Assembly: GCF_040581415.1 (NCBI RefSeq)
Contig: NZ_CP114014.1
Location: 2,108,001 to 2,172,000 of the forward strand
Reading direction: 5' to 3'
Length of the DNA: 64,000 nucleotides
DNA from: Paraconexibacter sp040581415
Lineage (GTDB): Bacteria > Actinomycetota > Thermoleophilia > Solirubrobacterales > Solirubrobacteraceae
Part shown: positions 57,005 to 64,000 of the stretch, one piece after another
How positions within the stretch are numbered: the first letter of the stretch is position 1
Layout of the letters: each line of letters opens with the position of its first letter
The notes under the pieces: model-generated
The model's database searches: none
Seen by the model: the letters and a program-made list of their open reading frames with translations, nothing else
Told to the model about the DNA's origin: nothing
Translations under genes and position numbers: made by a program

Positions 57005-57411
57005 GACTCTGTGCGCTCCACGCGCCGCACCTCGACCGGGACGTTGAGCCGCTTGCGGGCGTCGTCGAGCTCGTCCTCGCGGTACGCCCGCTCGTCGTCC
57101 TCGTGGGCCAGCAGGAGGACCTTGTCGGCCGGGAACACCGCGAGGGCGTCCTCCGCAGCCTGCAGCGGCTCCGCCTCGCCGACGTCGCCGCGGGCGCTCA
57201 CGCCACCGTCCTGGAGCTTCGCGACGGTCTCCTCCTGTGCGGTCTTCGCCTTCGCGATGGCGTCGTCGACGTCGCTGACCCAGAAGCGGAGGGGGGAGTC
57301 CTCGAGGGCCGGGGCGACAACGTAGACCTCGCTGTCCTCCCCGGCGTCCGCGATGACCTCGCGGATCGTCGCGGCGGTCGGGATCTCGGCGGCGATCAAT
57401 AGCAGCTTCAT
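57001..57411 (-). CDS. small protein of universal-stress-like type, function unknown
   Basis: 136 residues beginning MKLLLIAAEIPTAATIREVI, a Rossmann-like first strand with the pattern of UspA-related or response-regulator-like proteins. YVVAPALEDSPLRFWVSDVD and a later VFPADKVLLLAHEDDERAYR continue an alternating alpha/beta fold; the C-terminus is charged. No nucleotide-binding glycine loop is obvious. The start is well supported (only ATG), and the gene overlaps the DUF6328 gene by GTGA, forming a two-gene unit. Family not recognised with certainty. Confidence 0.65.
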   Translation of the reverse strand: MKLLLIAAEIPTAATIREVIADAGEDSEVYVVAPALEDSPLRFWVSDVDDAIAKAKTAQEETVAKLQDGGVSARGDVGEAEPLQAAEDALAVFPADKVLLLAHEDDERAYREDELDDARKRLNVPVEVRRVERTES

Positions 57412-57483
57412 CCTGTTTCGCGTGCCCTGTCACGGCCCTGACCAAACGTGTTGCCCGGCGAGCCGCCGGGTACGCGCGGCCGC

Positions 57484-58098
57484 ATGTCACCCCGTGAGTC
57501 CGACACCACCGCCACCGGCCCGCTGACCGGCCGCCGCGTCGCGGTCATCGCCACCGACGGCGTCGAGCAGGTCGAGCTGACCGGCCCGCTCGGTGCGCTC
57601 GTCGATGCCGGCGCCCGCGTCGACCTGCTGGCGCTCGAGAGCGGCGAGATCCAGGCCTTCGACCACCTCGACCCAGGCGACACCTTCACCGTCGACGCAA
57701 CCGTCGCCGGGTCCGACGTCACCGACTACGACGCGATCGTCCTGCCCGGCGGCGTCGCGAATCCCGACGCGCTGCGGATGGACGAGGACGTCGTCGCGTT
57801 CGTCCGCGCCCACGCCGAGCGGGGCGGCCCGATCGCCGCCATCTGCCACGCGCCGTGGCTGCTGGTCGAGGCCGGCCTGGCGCGCGGCCGGACGCTGACG
57901 TCCTGGCCGTCGCTGCGCACCGACCTGGCCAACGCGGGCGCGACGTGGGTGGACGAGGAGACCGTCGTGGACCGTGGCGTGCTCACGAGCCGCAACCCCG
58001 ACGACGTTCCCGCCTTCGGCCGCGAGGCCGTCAAGCTGTTCGCCGCCGGCGACACCCACGATCACCGCCTCAAGGAGAACGTGGGCGCGATCGACTGA
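57484..58098 (+). CDS. DJ-1/PfpI family protein
   Basis: 204 residues from ATG 57484. The class I glutamine-amidotransferase-like fold has AVIATDGVEQVELTGPLGAL, DAIVLPGGVANPDALRMDED and the nucleophile elbow GPIAAICHAPWLLVEAGLAR with Cys near residue 120 followed by His, and TSWPSLRTDLANAGATWVDE. This is the PfpI/YraA/general stress protein 18 group, with proposed deglycase or protease-like activity. Located beside other small stress-type genes, divergent from 57001-57411 with a 72-bp gap. Confidence 0.9.
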   Translation: MSPRESDTTATGPLTGRRVAVIATDGVEQVELTGPLGALVDAGARVDLLALESGEIQAFDHLDPGDTFTVDATVAGSDVTDYDAIVLPGGVANPDALRMDEDVVAFVRAHAERGGPIAAICHAPWLLVEAGLARGRTLTSWPSLRTDLANAGATWVDEETVVDRGVLTSRNPDDVPAFGREAVKLFAAGDTHDHRLKENVGAID

Positions 58099-58128
58099 TC
58101 GCCCGGCGACGGTCCAGGCGCGGACCGC

Positions 58129-59310
58129 TCAGAAGCCGTACGACTTCCCGATGACGTCGAGCATGATCTCGTCCGCCCCGGCGCCGATGCGGTAGAGGCG
58201 CACGTCGCGGTAGACCCGCGAGATGTCGTACTCCTTCATGTAGCCGGCCCCGCCGTGGATCTGGACGCACTGGTCGGCGACGCGGTCGGCGACCTGCGTC
58301 GCGAACAGCTTGCACATCGAGATCTTGCGCACGTCGTACTCGCCACTCGCGTAGGACGCAGCCGTCGCGTAGACCAGTTCGCGGGCCGCCTCGAGCTCGG
58401 TCGCCATCTGCGCGAACTTGTGCCGGATGGCCTGGTGCTGCCCGAGGGCGCGGCCGAACGTCTTGCGCTCGGTCGCGTACTCGACGGTCTTGTCGAAGCC
58501 GTACTGCGCGTAGGCGGTGACGCCGGCGGCGGCGATCGTGCGCTCGGCCTGGAGCTCCCACATGATCTGCTGGAAGCCCTTGCCGACGGTGCCGAGGACG
58601 GCGGAATCGGGGACGCGGACGTCCTGGAAGGCGAGCAGCGCGGTGTCGCTCGCGTGCATGCCCATCTTCTCGAGCTTCTGCTCGACCAGGACGCCGGGCG
58701 CGTCCATCGGGACGAGGAAGATCGTGAAGCCGCCGTAGCCGGCGTCGGGGTCGGTCTTCGTCACGAGCATGCACATCGATGCCCGCGTGCCGTTCGTGAT
58801 GTAGGTCTTGGAGCCGTTGATGACCCACTCGCCCGCGGCGTCGTCGCGGACTGCACGCGTCTTGATCGCGGCGACGTCGCTGCCGGCGTCCGGTTCGGTG
58901 ATGCCGAGGCAGAAGATCTCGTCGCCTGCCACGCCGGCCGGGATGTACTGCTGCTTCTGCTCCTCTGTGCCGAACTCGAGCAGCGGCGGCATGACCATGT
59001 CGGTGTGGACGCTCAGGCCCATCAGGAAGCCGCCGGAGCCCGCCCGCGCGATCTCTTCCGCGAGGACGATGTTCGTGAAGTAGTCGCCACCCTGTCCGCC
59101 GTACTCCTCCGGGATGCTGAGGCCCAGGAAGCCGAGGTCGCCCATCCGCTTGACGATGCTGTCGGGGAACGTGGTGTCGTCCCACTCCTGCACGTGCGGG
59201 ACGATCTCCTTGTCCACGAAGCTGCGGATCGACTCGCGCAGCGCCTCGTGGTCCTCGCTGAAGATGCTGCGGCTGGGGGCTGCGGCGGACGGATGCTCGG
59301 TCGTGGCCAT
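58129..59310 (-). CDS. acyl-CoA dehydrogenase
   Basis: 393 residues from ATG 59310 (MATTEHPSAAAP); the ATG at 59325 is less likely because GGAG sits between the two. The family's helical N-terminal domain, then CLGITEPDAGSDVAAIKTRA and WVINGSKTYITNGTRASMCM for FAD binding, and QCVQIHGGAGYMKEYDISRV near the C-terminus are all present. It oxidises acyl-CoA to enoyl-CoA using FAD and electron-transfer flavoprotein. The CoA-transferase gene lies upstream on the same strand, 81 bp away, so a shared pathway for an activated carboxylic acid is likely. Confidence 0.92.
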   Translation of the reverse strand: MATTEHPSAAAPSRSIFSEDHEALRESIRSFVDKEIVPHVQEWDDTTFPDSIVKRMGDLGFLGLSIPEEYGGQGGDYFTNIVLAEEIARAGSGGFLMGLSVHTDMVMPPLLEFGTEEQKQQYIPAGVAGDEIFCLGITEPDAGSDVAAIKTRAVRDDAAGEWVINGSKTYITNGTRASMCMLVTKTDPDAGYGGFTIFLVPMDAPGVLVEQKLEKMGMHASDTALLAFQDVRVPDSAVLGTVGKGFQQIMWELQAERTIAAAGVTAYAQYGFDKTVEYATERKTFGRALGQHQAIRHKFAQMATELEAARELVYATAASYASGEYDVRKISMCKLFATQVADRVADQCVQIHGGAGYMKEYDISRVYRDVRLYRIGAGADEIMLDVIGKSYGF

Positions 59311-59329
59311 GCGGATCGTCTCCATTAAA

Positions 59330-59357
59330 CGGACAGTGTGTACAGGCGGGCTGTCCG
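59330..59357. promoter_or_regulatory. inverted repeat upstream of the acyl-CoA dehydrogenase gene
   Basis: CGGACAG and CTGTCCG are perfect 7-base complements separated by 14 bases, in the 81-bp gap before the dehydrogenase gene. It could be an operator or a short hairpin after the CoA-transferase gene; no regulator gene is adjacent. Confidence 0.4.
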
Positions 59358-59391
59358 CGATGGTAGCAGGGGCCGGCGGGCCCCGGGACGG

Positions 59392-60546
59392 TCAGCCGAT
59401 CGCGCCCGCGTCCCGCAGGCGCGCCTGGGCGTCGTCGTCGACGCCCCAGGCCGACAGGACCGCGCCGGACTCCGTGATGCGCGAGCGCGCGGCGCCGGGG
59501 GTGCGGCTGAACCGCGGTGCGGCCTGCGCCTGGACGACGCCGTCCAGCTCGACGAACGATCCGCGGGCGGCCATGTGCGGGTGCGACGCGGCCTCGGCGA
59601 GCGTGAGAACGGCGGTGGCGCAGGTCTCCTCGTGCTCGAGGATGTCGGCCCACTCCTGACGGGTCTTGGTGGCGAAGACCTCGGCGAAGCGGAGCTTGAA
59701 CTCGGGCCAGCGGGCGGTCTCGAACTGGGGGACCTCCTCGTGCGTCAGGCCCATGAGCTCGATCAGCTTCGCGTAGAACTGCGGCTCGATCGCACCGCAG
59801 GCGATGTAGCCGCCGTCCGACGTCGCGTACGTCTCGTAGAAGTGCGCGCCGGAGTCGAGCAGGTTGGTGCCGGGCTTGTCCGCGGCCCACGCGCCGGATG
59901 CGCTCAGGCCGAGCATCAGCGACGTGAGCACCGCGGTGCCGTCGACCATCGCCGCGTCCACGACCTGTCCCTGACCCGAGGTGCGGGCTTCGATGATCCC
60001 GCAGAGGACGCCGAAGGCGAGGAACATCGCGCCGCCGCCGTAGTCGCCGACGAGGTTCATCGGGGCCAGCGGCGCCTCGCCGGTCCGCCGCATCGCGCCG
60101 AGCGCGCCCGCGACGGAGATGTAGTTGATGTCGTGGCCGGCGACGGGCGCCATGGGGCCGTCCTGGCCCCAGCCGGTCATGCGGCCGAAGACGAGCCGCG
60201 GGTTGCGCTCGAGGGCGACGTCCGGGCCCAGGCCGAGCCGCTCCATCACGCCCGGGCGGTAGCCCTCGATCAGCGCGTCCGCCTCGCCGATCAGGTCCAG
60301 GACCATGGCCTTACCCTCGTCGCTGCGCAGGTTCACGGCCACGGCGGCGCGGCCGCGCTTGGTCGGGTCGAACTCCGGCGGGAAGGCCAGGCCGGTGTCG
60401 CCCAGGCGGTCCAGGCGCAGGACGTCGGCACCCATGTCCGCCAGCAGCATGCCGGCGAACGGGTTCGGCCCGATCCCGCCGACCTCCAGGATCCTGACCC
60501 CGTGCAGCGGGCCGCGGGGTGCATCGGTCTGGCTCTCAGCGCTCAT
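59392..60546 (-). CDS. CaiB/BaiF-family CoA-transferase
   Basis: 384 residues of the class III CoA-transferase/alpha-methylacyl-CoA racemase family. The N-terminal block GVRILEVGGIGPNPFAGMLL then DMGADVLRLDR is diagnostic; the later NLVGDYGGGAMFLAFGVLCG contains the catalytic Asp that forms the acyl intermediate, and GYIACGAIEPQFYAKL follows. It could transfer CoA to an acid or epimerise 2-methylacyl-CoA. With the acyl-CoA dehydrogenase downstream, it fits branched-chain or sterol-side-chain acid degradation. Confidence 0.9.
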   Translation of the reverse strand: MSAESQTDAPRGPLHGVRILEVGGIGPNPFAGMLLADMGADVLRLDRLGDTGLAFPPEFDPTKRGRAAVAVNLRSDEGKAMVLDLIGEADALIEGYRPGVMERLGLGPDVALERNPRLVFGRMTGWGQDGPMAPVAGHDINYISVAGALGAMRRTGEAPLAPMNLVGDYGGGAMFLAFGVLCGIIEARTSGQGQVVDAAMVDGTAVLTSLMLGLSASGAWAADKPGTNLLDSGAHFYETYATSDGGYIACGAIEPQFYAKLIELMGLTHEEVPQFETARWPEFKLRFAEVFATKTRQEWADILEHEETCATAVLTLAEAASHPHMAARGSFVELDGVVQAQAAPRFSRTPGAARSRITESGAVLSAWGVDDDAQARLRDAGAIG

Positions 60547-60660
60547 GACGCGCAGTGAATCAGATTCATCTTCACTTCGGGGGAGTCGATCGACGACGTC
60601 GAGCGGCTGACCTCCGTGATCGCGTCCAGGTGCCCCGGGGCCGGTCCGAACGCGCGGCCG

Positions 60661-61410
60661 TCAGGACAGCAGCGCGTGCAGCTGCGACGCCGCGCCCTGC
60701 ACGTCCGGGCTGCCGGTCGGCAGCGAGAACACCTTCACGCGGTCGCCGCCGTCGAAGCCGAAGCGTCCGCGCTTGTCGATCTCCACCAGCACGCCGCACT
60801 CCTGCTCGGTCGTGACGAACGTGATCTCGACCTCCTGGATGCGGCCCTGCCCGTGGAACTCGTACTCGGCGTAGACGCCGAGGTGGCCCTTCAGGTGCCC
60901 GGCCTTGGCGTTGCCCTCCTCGAGGTCGGCGGTCTTCAGCGCGAACCCGAGGTTGCGCATGGCGCCGAGGACGGCTTCCTGCGCGGGCAGCGCGGCGACG
61001 GTCACCGGGTCGAAGTCGGAGGCGTCGCGGGCCTTGGCGAGGTCGAGCCGCGTGCGCAGTCCGAGCTTGATCCCGGGGAGCGAAACGCCGCCGACCAGGT
61101 TCGGCGGGCAGTCGATCGGGACCGGGATCTGGAACGGGATCTGCAGCGTCTGGCCGGCCTGCACGACACCGGCGTCGGGCAGGTCGACCTTCCCGAACTC
61201 CTTGTTGATCTTGTACTCGCCGTTCTCGGTCTCGCGCTCGGCGACGCACTCGAACGACAGCTTCAGGCCGCGCATGTCCTGCTCGCGGTCGCCGCCGGTG
61301 ATGTGGACCTGTCCGCTCAGCATCCCTCCCGGCGCGACGGTCGGCGTGCCGAGCACGGCGTCGACAGAGGCGCCGCCGGCGCCGAGTGCATCCTTCATCC
61401 GCTTGAACAT
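60661..61410 (-). CDS. Spo0M-like sporulation-control/arrestin-fold protein
   Basis: 249 residues from ATG 61410. It has the Spo0M/arrestin-like beta fold: VLGTPTVAPGGMLSGQVHIT then GGDREQDMRGLKLSFEC, IPFQIPVPIDCPPNLVG and RTRLDLAKARDASDFDPVTV are family-typical stretches, with HLGVYAEYEFHGQGRIQEVE later. Spo0M influences sporulation in Bacillus; actinobacterial homologues have no settled role. No membrane segments. Divergent from the S4-domain gene, 49 bp apart. Alone on its strand, no operon partner. Confidence 0.88.
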   Translation of the reverse strand: MFKRMKDALGAGGASVDAVLGTPTVAPGGMLSGQVHITGGDREQDMRGLKLSFECVAERETENGEYKINKEFGKVDLPDAGVVQAGQTLQIPFQIPVPIDCPPNLVGGVSLPGIKLGLRTRLDLAKARDASDFDPVTVAALPAQEAVLGAMRNLGFALKTADLEEGNAKAGHLKGHLGVYAEYEFHGQGRIQEVEITFVTTEQECGVLVEIDKRGRFGFDGGDRVKVFSLPTGSPDVQGAASQLHALLS

Positions 61411-61459
61411 CGACCCATAATGCCTGATCGCGCTGGGGCGATGTGGCACGATCACGAGC

Positions 61460-61858
61460 GTGAGCGAACCGCTGCGCGTGGACAAGTGGCTGTGGGCCGC
61501 CCGCTTCACCAAGACCCGGGCCCTGGCGGCCGAGGCGGTCGGCGGCGGACGCGTCACGGTCAACGGCGTGAAGGCGAAGCCGGCCAAGATGGTGAAGCCG
61601 GGCGACGAGCTCGCGCTGTCGCTCGGACCGGTCAAGGTGGAGGTGATCGTCCGGGACACCAGCGGTCGGCGCGGTCCGGCCAAGGAGGCGGTGCTGCTGT
61701 ACGACGAGACGCCCGAGAGCCTCGCGCGGCGCGAGGCGTACGCCGCGCAGCGCCGGTCCGAGCCGCGGCCCGTCGTCCGCGAGGGCTCTGGCGCCCGGCC
61801 CACCAAGCGCGACCGCCGCCGCTACGAGGCCGAGCGGCAGGAGCGGCGCGGCGCCTGA
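61460..61858 (+). CDS. S4-domain RNA-binding protein, Hsp15-like
   Basis: 132 residues. An S4 RNA-binding domain opens the chain: LRVDKWLWAARFTKTRALAA then GGRVTVNGVKAKPAKMV and PGDELALSL. The C-terminal third is arginine-rich (TKRDRRRYEAERQERRGA), as in the heat-shock protein Hsp15 that binds stalled 50S subunits carrying a nascent chain. Length and layout match that family. It probably helps recycle stalled ribosomes. Starts GTG at 61460, divergent from the Spo0M gene; a secreted hydrolase gene follows 40 bp downstream on the same strand. Confidence 0.88.
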   Translation: MSEPLRVDKWLWAARFTKTRALAAEAVGGGRVTVNGVKAKPAKMVKPGDELALSLGPVKVEVIVRDTSGRRGPAKEAVLLYDETPESLARREAYAAQRRSEPRPVVREGSGARPTKRDRRRYEAERQERRGA

Positions 61859-61898
61859 GTGGCTCGCCGGGCCGCAGCCCGGTTGTAGTGTCGCCGGG

Positions 61899-63311
61899 GT
61901 GTCCCACCTCTCGCCGCGCCGGACCGGCCTCGCGCTCGTCCTCCTCACCCTCGCCGTCGCCCCGTCCGCAGCGTCCGCCGCCACCACCGCGCCGGCGGTG
62001 TCCCTCCGGGGCGCGACGGCCGCGGAGCCGCTGAAGGTCTGCGGCGCGTCGCGATCGGCGGCGAGCACGACGGTCGGGGCTCCGCTGAAGGCGGTCGTCC
62101 GCGCCGGGCGGACCAAGGCCATCCGCCGCACGCGCCTGGGCAGCACGCTCACGATCGACCAGTGCGTCGCGGGTGCCTGGAAGCGGCTCGGGACGACGAA
62201 GGTCGGCGCCCGCCGCACGGCGCTGGTGAAGTCGCTGAGCACCGCCGGCGCCACCGACCTGCGCCTGCGCACGAAGCTGCGCACGGGCCGGACCGGGAAG
62301 GCCGCGTACGTGCGGGTCGGCGTCGGCGAGCTCGTCGACGTCCCCGTCAGCTTCAAGGTCGTCAATCAGAACCGCACGCCGGTGCCGTGCCTGGGCGGCC
62401 CGGACGGCAAGACCTATGAGGTCCGCGGCACGTTCGTCGGGCCGCGGGCGGCGCTGGACTCCGGCGACGCCGCGACGCTCTACGTGCACGGGGTCGGCTA
62501 CTCGAGCTTCTTCTTCCGCTTCGGCGAGGTGCCCGGATACGACTACGGCCGCCAGCAGGCGGAGGCGGGCCACGCGTCGATCTTCGTCACGCGGCTGGGC
62601 AACCCGTCCGACCCCGGGCTCTCCGACGGCAACGCCACCTGCGTCCCCGCACAGGCCGACATGGCCGACCAGATGATCGGCCGGATGCGGGCGGGCGACT
62701 ACACGCTGGGCAGCGGCACGGGCCGCGCGTTCAAGAAGGTCGGCCTGGCCGGGCACTCGCTCGGCGGGATGATCACGCAGGTCGCGCAGTACTCGTTCAA
62801 GAGCGCGGACGCGATCGCGGTCATTAGCTACACGGACACGCCGTCGCCGCTCGCGCTCACGCAGTTCGCCGACGCCAACGCCGCGTGCTTCACGACACCG
62901 GGGAAGGCCGGTCCGGGGGACGCGGGCCCGGTGAACTACGCTGCGTTCGGCCGCACCGACGGGGACTTCGCGGGCGCGCACTTCTTCAACATCGACCCGG
63001 CGGTGGCAGCGGCGACGCTGCGGCTGCACAACCGCGACGCCTGCGGTGACCTGACGTCGGCGACCGGGGCGCTGTTGGCGAACCAGCTGCTCATTCGCTC
63101 CATCACCGCGCCCGTGCTGCTGATCGGCGGCTCCAACGACGCGCTGTTCCCGCCGCCGACGAACCTGCTGGCGGCCACGACCGGGTTCCCGTCGTCGAAG
63201 AGCGTGAAGCTCGTCGAGATCCCCGACACCGGCCACGCGATCACCCTCGGCCGCACGCACCTCGCGTTCCGCGCCGCGATGGGGGACTGGCTCACCTCGC
63301 AGGGCCTCTGA
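61899..63311 (+). CDS. secreted alpha/beta-hydrolase (lipase-like)
   Basis: 470 residues with a signal peptide (about 1-27, ending ASAATT). A beta-rich N-terminal part (about 30-150, with RTKAIRRTRLGSTLTIDQC) precedes the hydrolase domain. The latter begins with TLYVHGVGYSSFFFRFGEVP, has the nucleophile elbow GLAGHSLGGMITQVAQYSF (GHSLGG) near residue 285 and a final ETIPDTGHAITL-type segment EIPDTGHAITLGRTHLAF with the catalytic His. It is a third secreted esterase in the window, not close to the two LIP-type lipases. Followed by a hairpin terminator. Confidence 0.82.
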   Translation: MSHLSPRRTGLALVLLTLAVAPSAASAATTAPAVSLRGATAAEPLKVCGASRSAASTTVGAPLKAVVRAGRTKAIRRTRLGSTLTIDQCVAGAWKRLGTTKVGARRTALVKSLSTAGATDLRLRTKLRTGRTGKAAYVRVGVGELVDVPVSFKVVNQNRTPVPCLGGPDGKTYEVRGTFVGPRAALDSGDAATLYVHGVGYSSFFFRFGEVPGYDYGRQQAEAGHASIFVTRLGNPSDPGLSDGNATCVPAQADMADQMIGRMRAGDYTLGSGTGRAFKKVGLAGHSLGGMITQVAQYSFKSADAIAVISYTDTPSPLALTQFADANAACFTTPGKAGPGDAGPVNYAAFGRTDGDFAGAHFFNIDPAVAAATLRLHNRDACGDLTSATGALLANQLLIRSITAPVLLIGGSNDALFPPPTNLLAATTGFPSSKSVKLVEIPDTGHAITLGRTHLAFRAAMGDWLTSQGL

Positions 63312-63329
63312 CCGCCTGCGCGGTCGCAT

Positions 63330-63372
63330 GCTTGGGTCCCCGGTCCGCATATGCGGGACGCAGGACCCAAGC
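63330..63372. terminator. hairpin terminator between convergent genes
   Basis: GCTTGGGTCC and GGACCCAAGC are perfect 10-base arms, and the interior holds a further CCGCATATGCGG palindrome. It lies between the secreted hydrolase and the leftward ABC ATPase gene and can end both transcripts. The AT-containing inner palindrome is unusual for this GC-rich DNA. Confidence 0.75.
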
Positions 63373-63382
63373 TCCCGGTCGG

Positions 63383-64000
63383 TCAGGCGTGCTTCGTCAG
63401 AGCCAGCGCCGCGGCCGTGCGGCGCGCGGCCCGTGCCGCCGGAACCACCAGCGGCGTCCCGGTCTCCGGGTCCTCGATGACTCGGCAGCGCAGGCCGAAC
63501 ACCCGCTCCACGAGCTCGGCGTCGACGACCTCGCCGGGCGGGCCCTGGGCCACGACGCGGCCGTCGGCCATCGCGATCAGGTGCGTCGCGTAGCGGCACG
63601 CGTGGTTCAGGTCGTGCAGGACGGCGACCAGCGTGTGCCCGCGCTCGGCGTGCAGGTCGGCGCAGAGGTCGAGGACCTCGATCTGGTGCGCGATGTCGAG
63701 GAACGTGGTCGGCTCGTCCAGCAGCAGCAGGGGCGTCTCCTGCGCGAGGACCATCGCGAGCCAGACGCGCTGCCGCTGGCCGCCCGACAGCTCGTCGACC
63801 TCGCGGGCGCCGAGGTCGTCGACCCCGGTCGACTGCATCGCGGCAAGCACTGCGCGCTCGTCCTCCCGCGACCACTGCCGCAGCAGGCCCTGGTGCGGGT
63901 AGCGGCCGCGCGCGACGAGGTCGGCGACCGTGATCGCGTCCGGGGCGGACGACGTCTGCGGCAGCAGCCCGAGCCGGCGCGCGACCTCCTTGGACGGGAT
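63383..64000 (-). CDS. siderophore/iron-type ABC transporter ATP-binding protein, C-terminal part
   Basis: The visible 205 residues continue beyond the window edge; the N-terminal Walker A part is missing. What is present is SKEVARRLGLLPQTSSAPDA and ADLVARGRYPHQGLL (the Q-loop neighbourhood), signature VDELSGGQRQRVWLAMVLAQ, Walker B LLLLDEPTTFLDIAHQIEVL and the switch His in VLHDLNHACRYA. The PTTFLDIAHQ and RYPHQ wording is that of FecE/FepC-like ATPases for ferric-siderophore or heme import. It energises uptake together with membrane and binding subunits that are outside the window. Confidence 0.9.
   Translation of the reverse strand: MPSKEVARRLGLLPQTSSAPDAITVADLVARGRYPHQGLLRQWSREDERAVLAAMQSTGVDDLGAREVDELSGGQRQRVWLAMVLAQETPLLLLDEPTTFLDIAHQIEVLDLCADLHAERGHTLVAVLHDLNHACRYATHLIAMADGRVVAQGPPGEVVDAELVERVFGLRCRVIEDPETGTPLVVPAARAARRTAAALALTKHA

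Noticed and set aside
56468..57490. Long 340-codon version of the DUF6328 gene
   Set aside because: The extra upstream part is the shadow of the 57001-57411 gene; the family begins near the GTG at 57004.

Overview
The window is very GC-rich, gene-dense DNA with many GTG starts, frequent 4-base ATGA/GTGA gene overlaps and abundant TetR regulators. This points to a free-living, catabolically versatile actinobacterium. The gene set (secreted lipases, ABC uptake of branched-chain amino acid type substrates, SCP-x type thiolase, P450, sulfatases, Spo0M-like protein) would suit a soil member of the Thermoleophilia/Solirubrobacterales, but that placement is inference; no rRNA or other marker gene is present.

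Layout. 1-9.2 kb: regulator-rich metabolic genes (LLM flavin oxidoreductase, enoyl-CoA hydratase, SnoaL-like protein, tautomerase, saccharopine-dehydrogenase-like protein) with two PucR/CdaR-type regulators, an HxlR and a TetR. 9.3-9.4 kb: an orphan tRNA 3' end. 9.5-12.6 kb: an ion-homeostasis operon (NhaD-like permease, CBS protein, NhaA) behind a structured leader that looks like a riboswitch. 12.6-19.2 kb: two paralogous secreted lipases and an MDR reductase, each divergent from its own TetR. 19.4-21.8 kb: phosphodiester glycosidase, GT4 glycosyltransferase and a 24-residue membrane microprotein. 22.4-29.4 kb: a TetR-led catabolic operon (DAGAT-like acyltransferase, FAH hydrolase, FAD monooxygenase, NmrA-like protein, extradiol dioxygenase, P450) that reads as an aromatic or polycyclic degradation pathway. 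29.4-33.7 kb: TetR divergent from a beta-oxidation-like operon (lipid-transfer thiolase, SRPBCC, double MaoC, SDR). 37.3-42.4 kb: a liv-type ABC importer with both ATPases fused in one chain.

The most unusual part is 45-55.2 kb. Five genes translationally coupled by ATGA overlaps alternate beta-propeller, sulfatase, beta-propeller, sulfatase, beta-propeller, and all are predicted to be exported (four by Tat, one by Sec). The operon is divergent from a TetR gene. The same 20-22 bp operator-like sequence occurs twice in that divergent region, once before two adjacent thioredoxin-fold isomerase genes, and once before a haloalkane dehalogenase gene. This defines a likely local regulon of unknown substrate.

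Three copies of a 47-bp near-perfect palindrome lie in intergenic DNA near 34.8, 44.8 and 44.9 kb. The right end (55.2-64 kb) carries a methyltransferase, small stress-type proteins, an acyl-CoA dehydrogenase and CoA-transferase pair, Spo0M, an S4 RNA-binding protein, a third secreted hydrolase and the C-terminal part of a siderophore-type ABC ATPase. No CRISPR array, transposase, integrase, rRNA gene or intact tRNA gene was seen.
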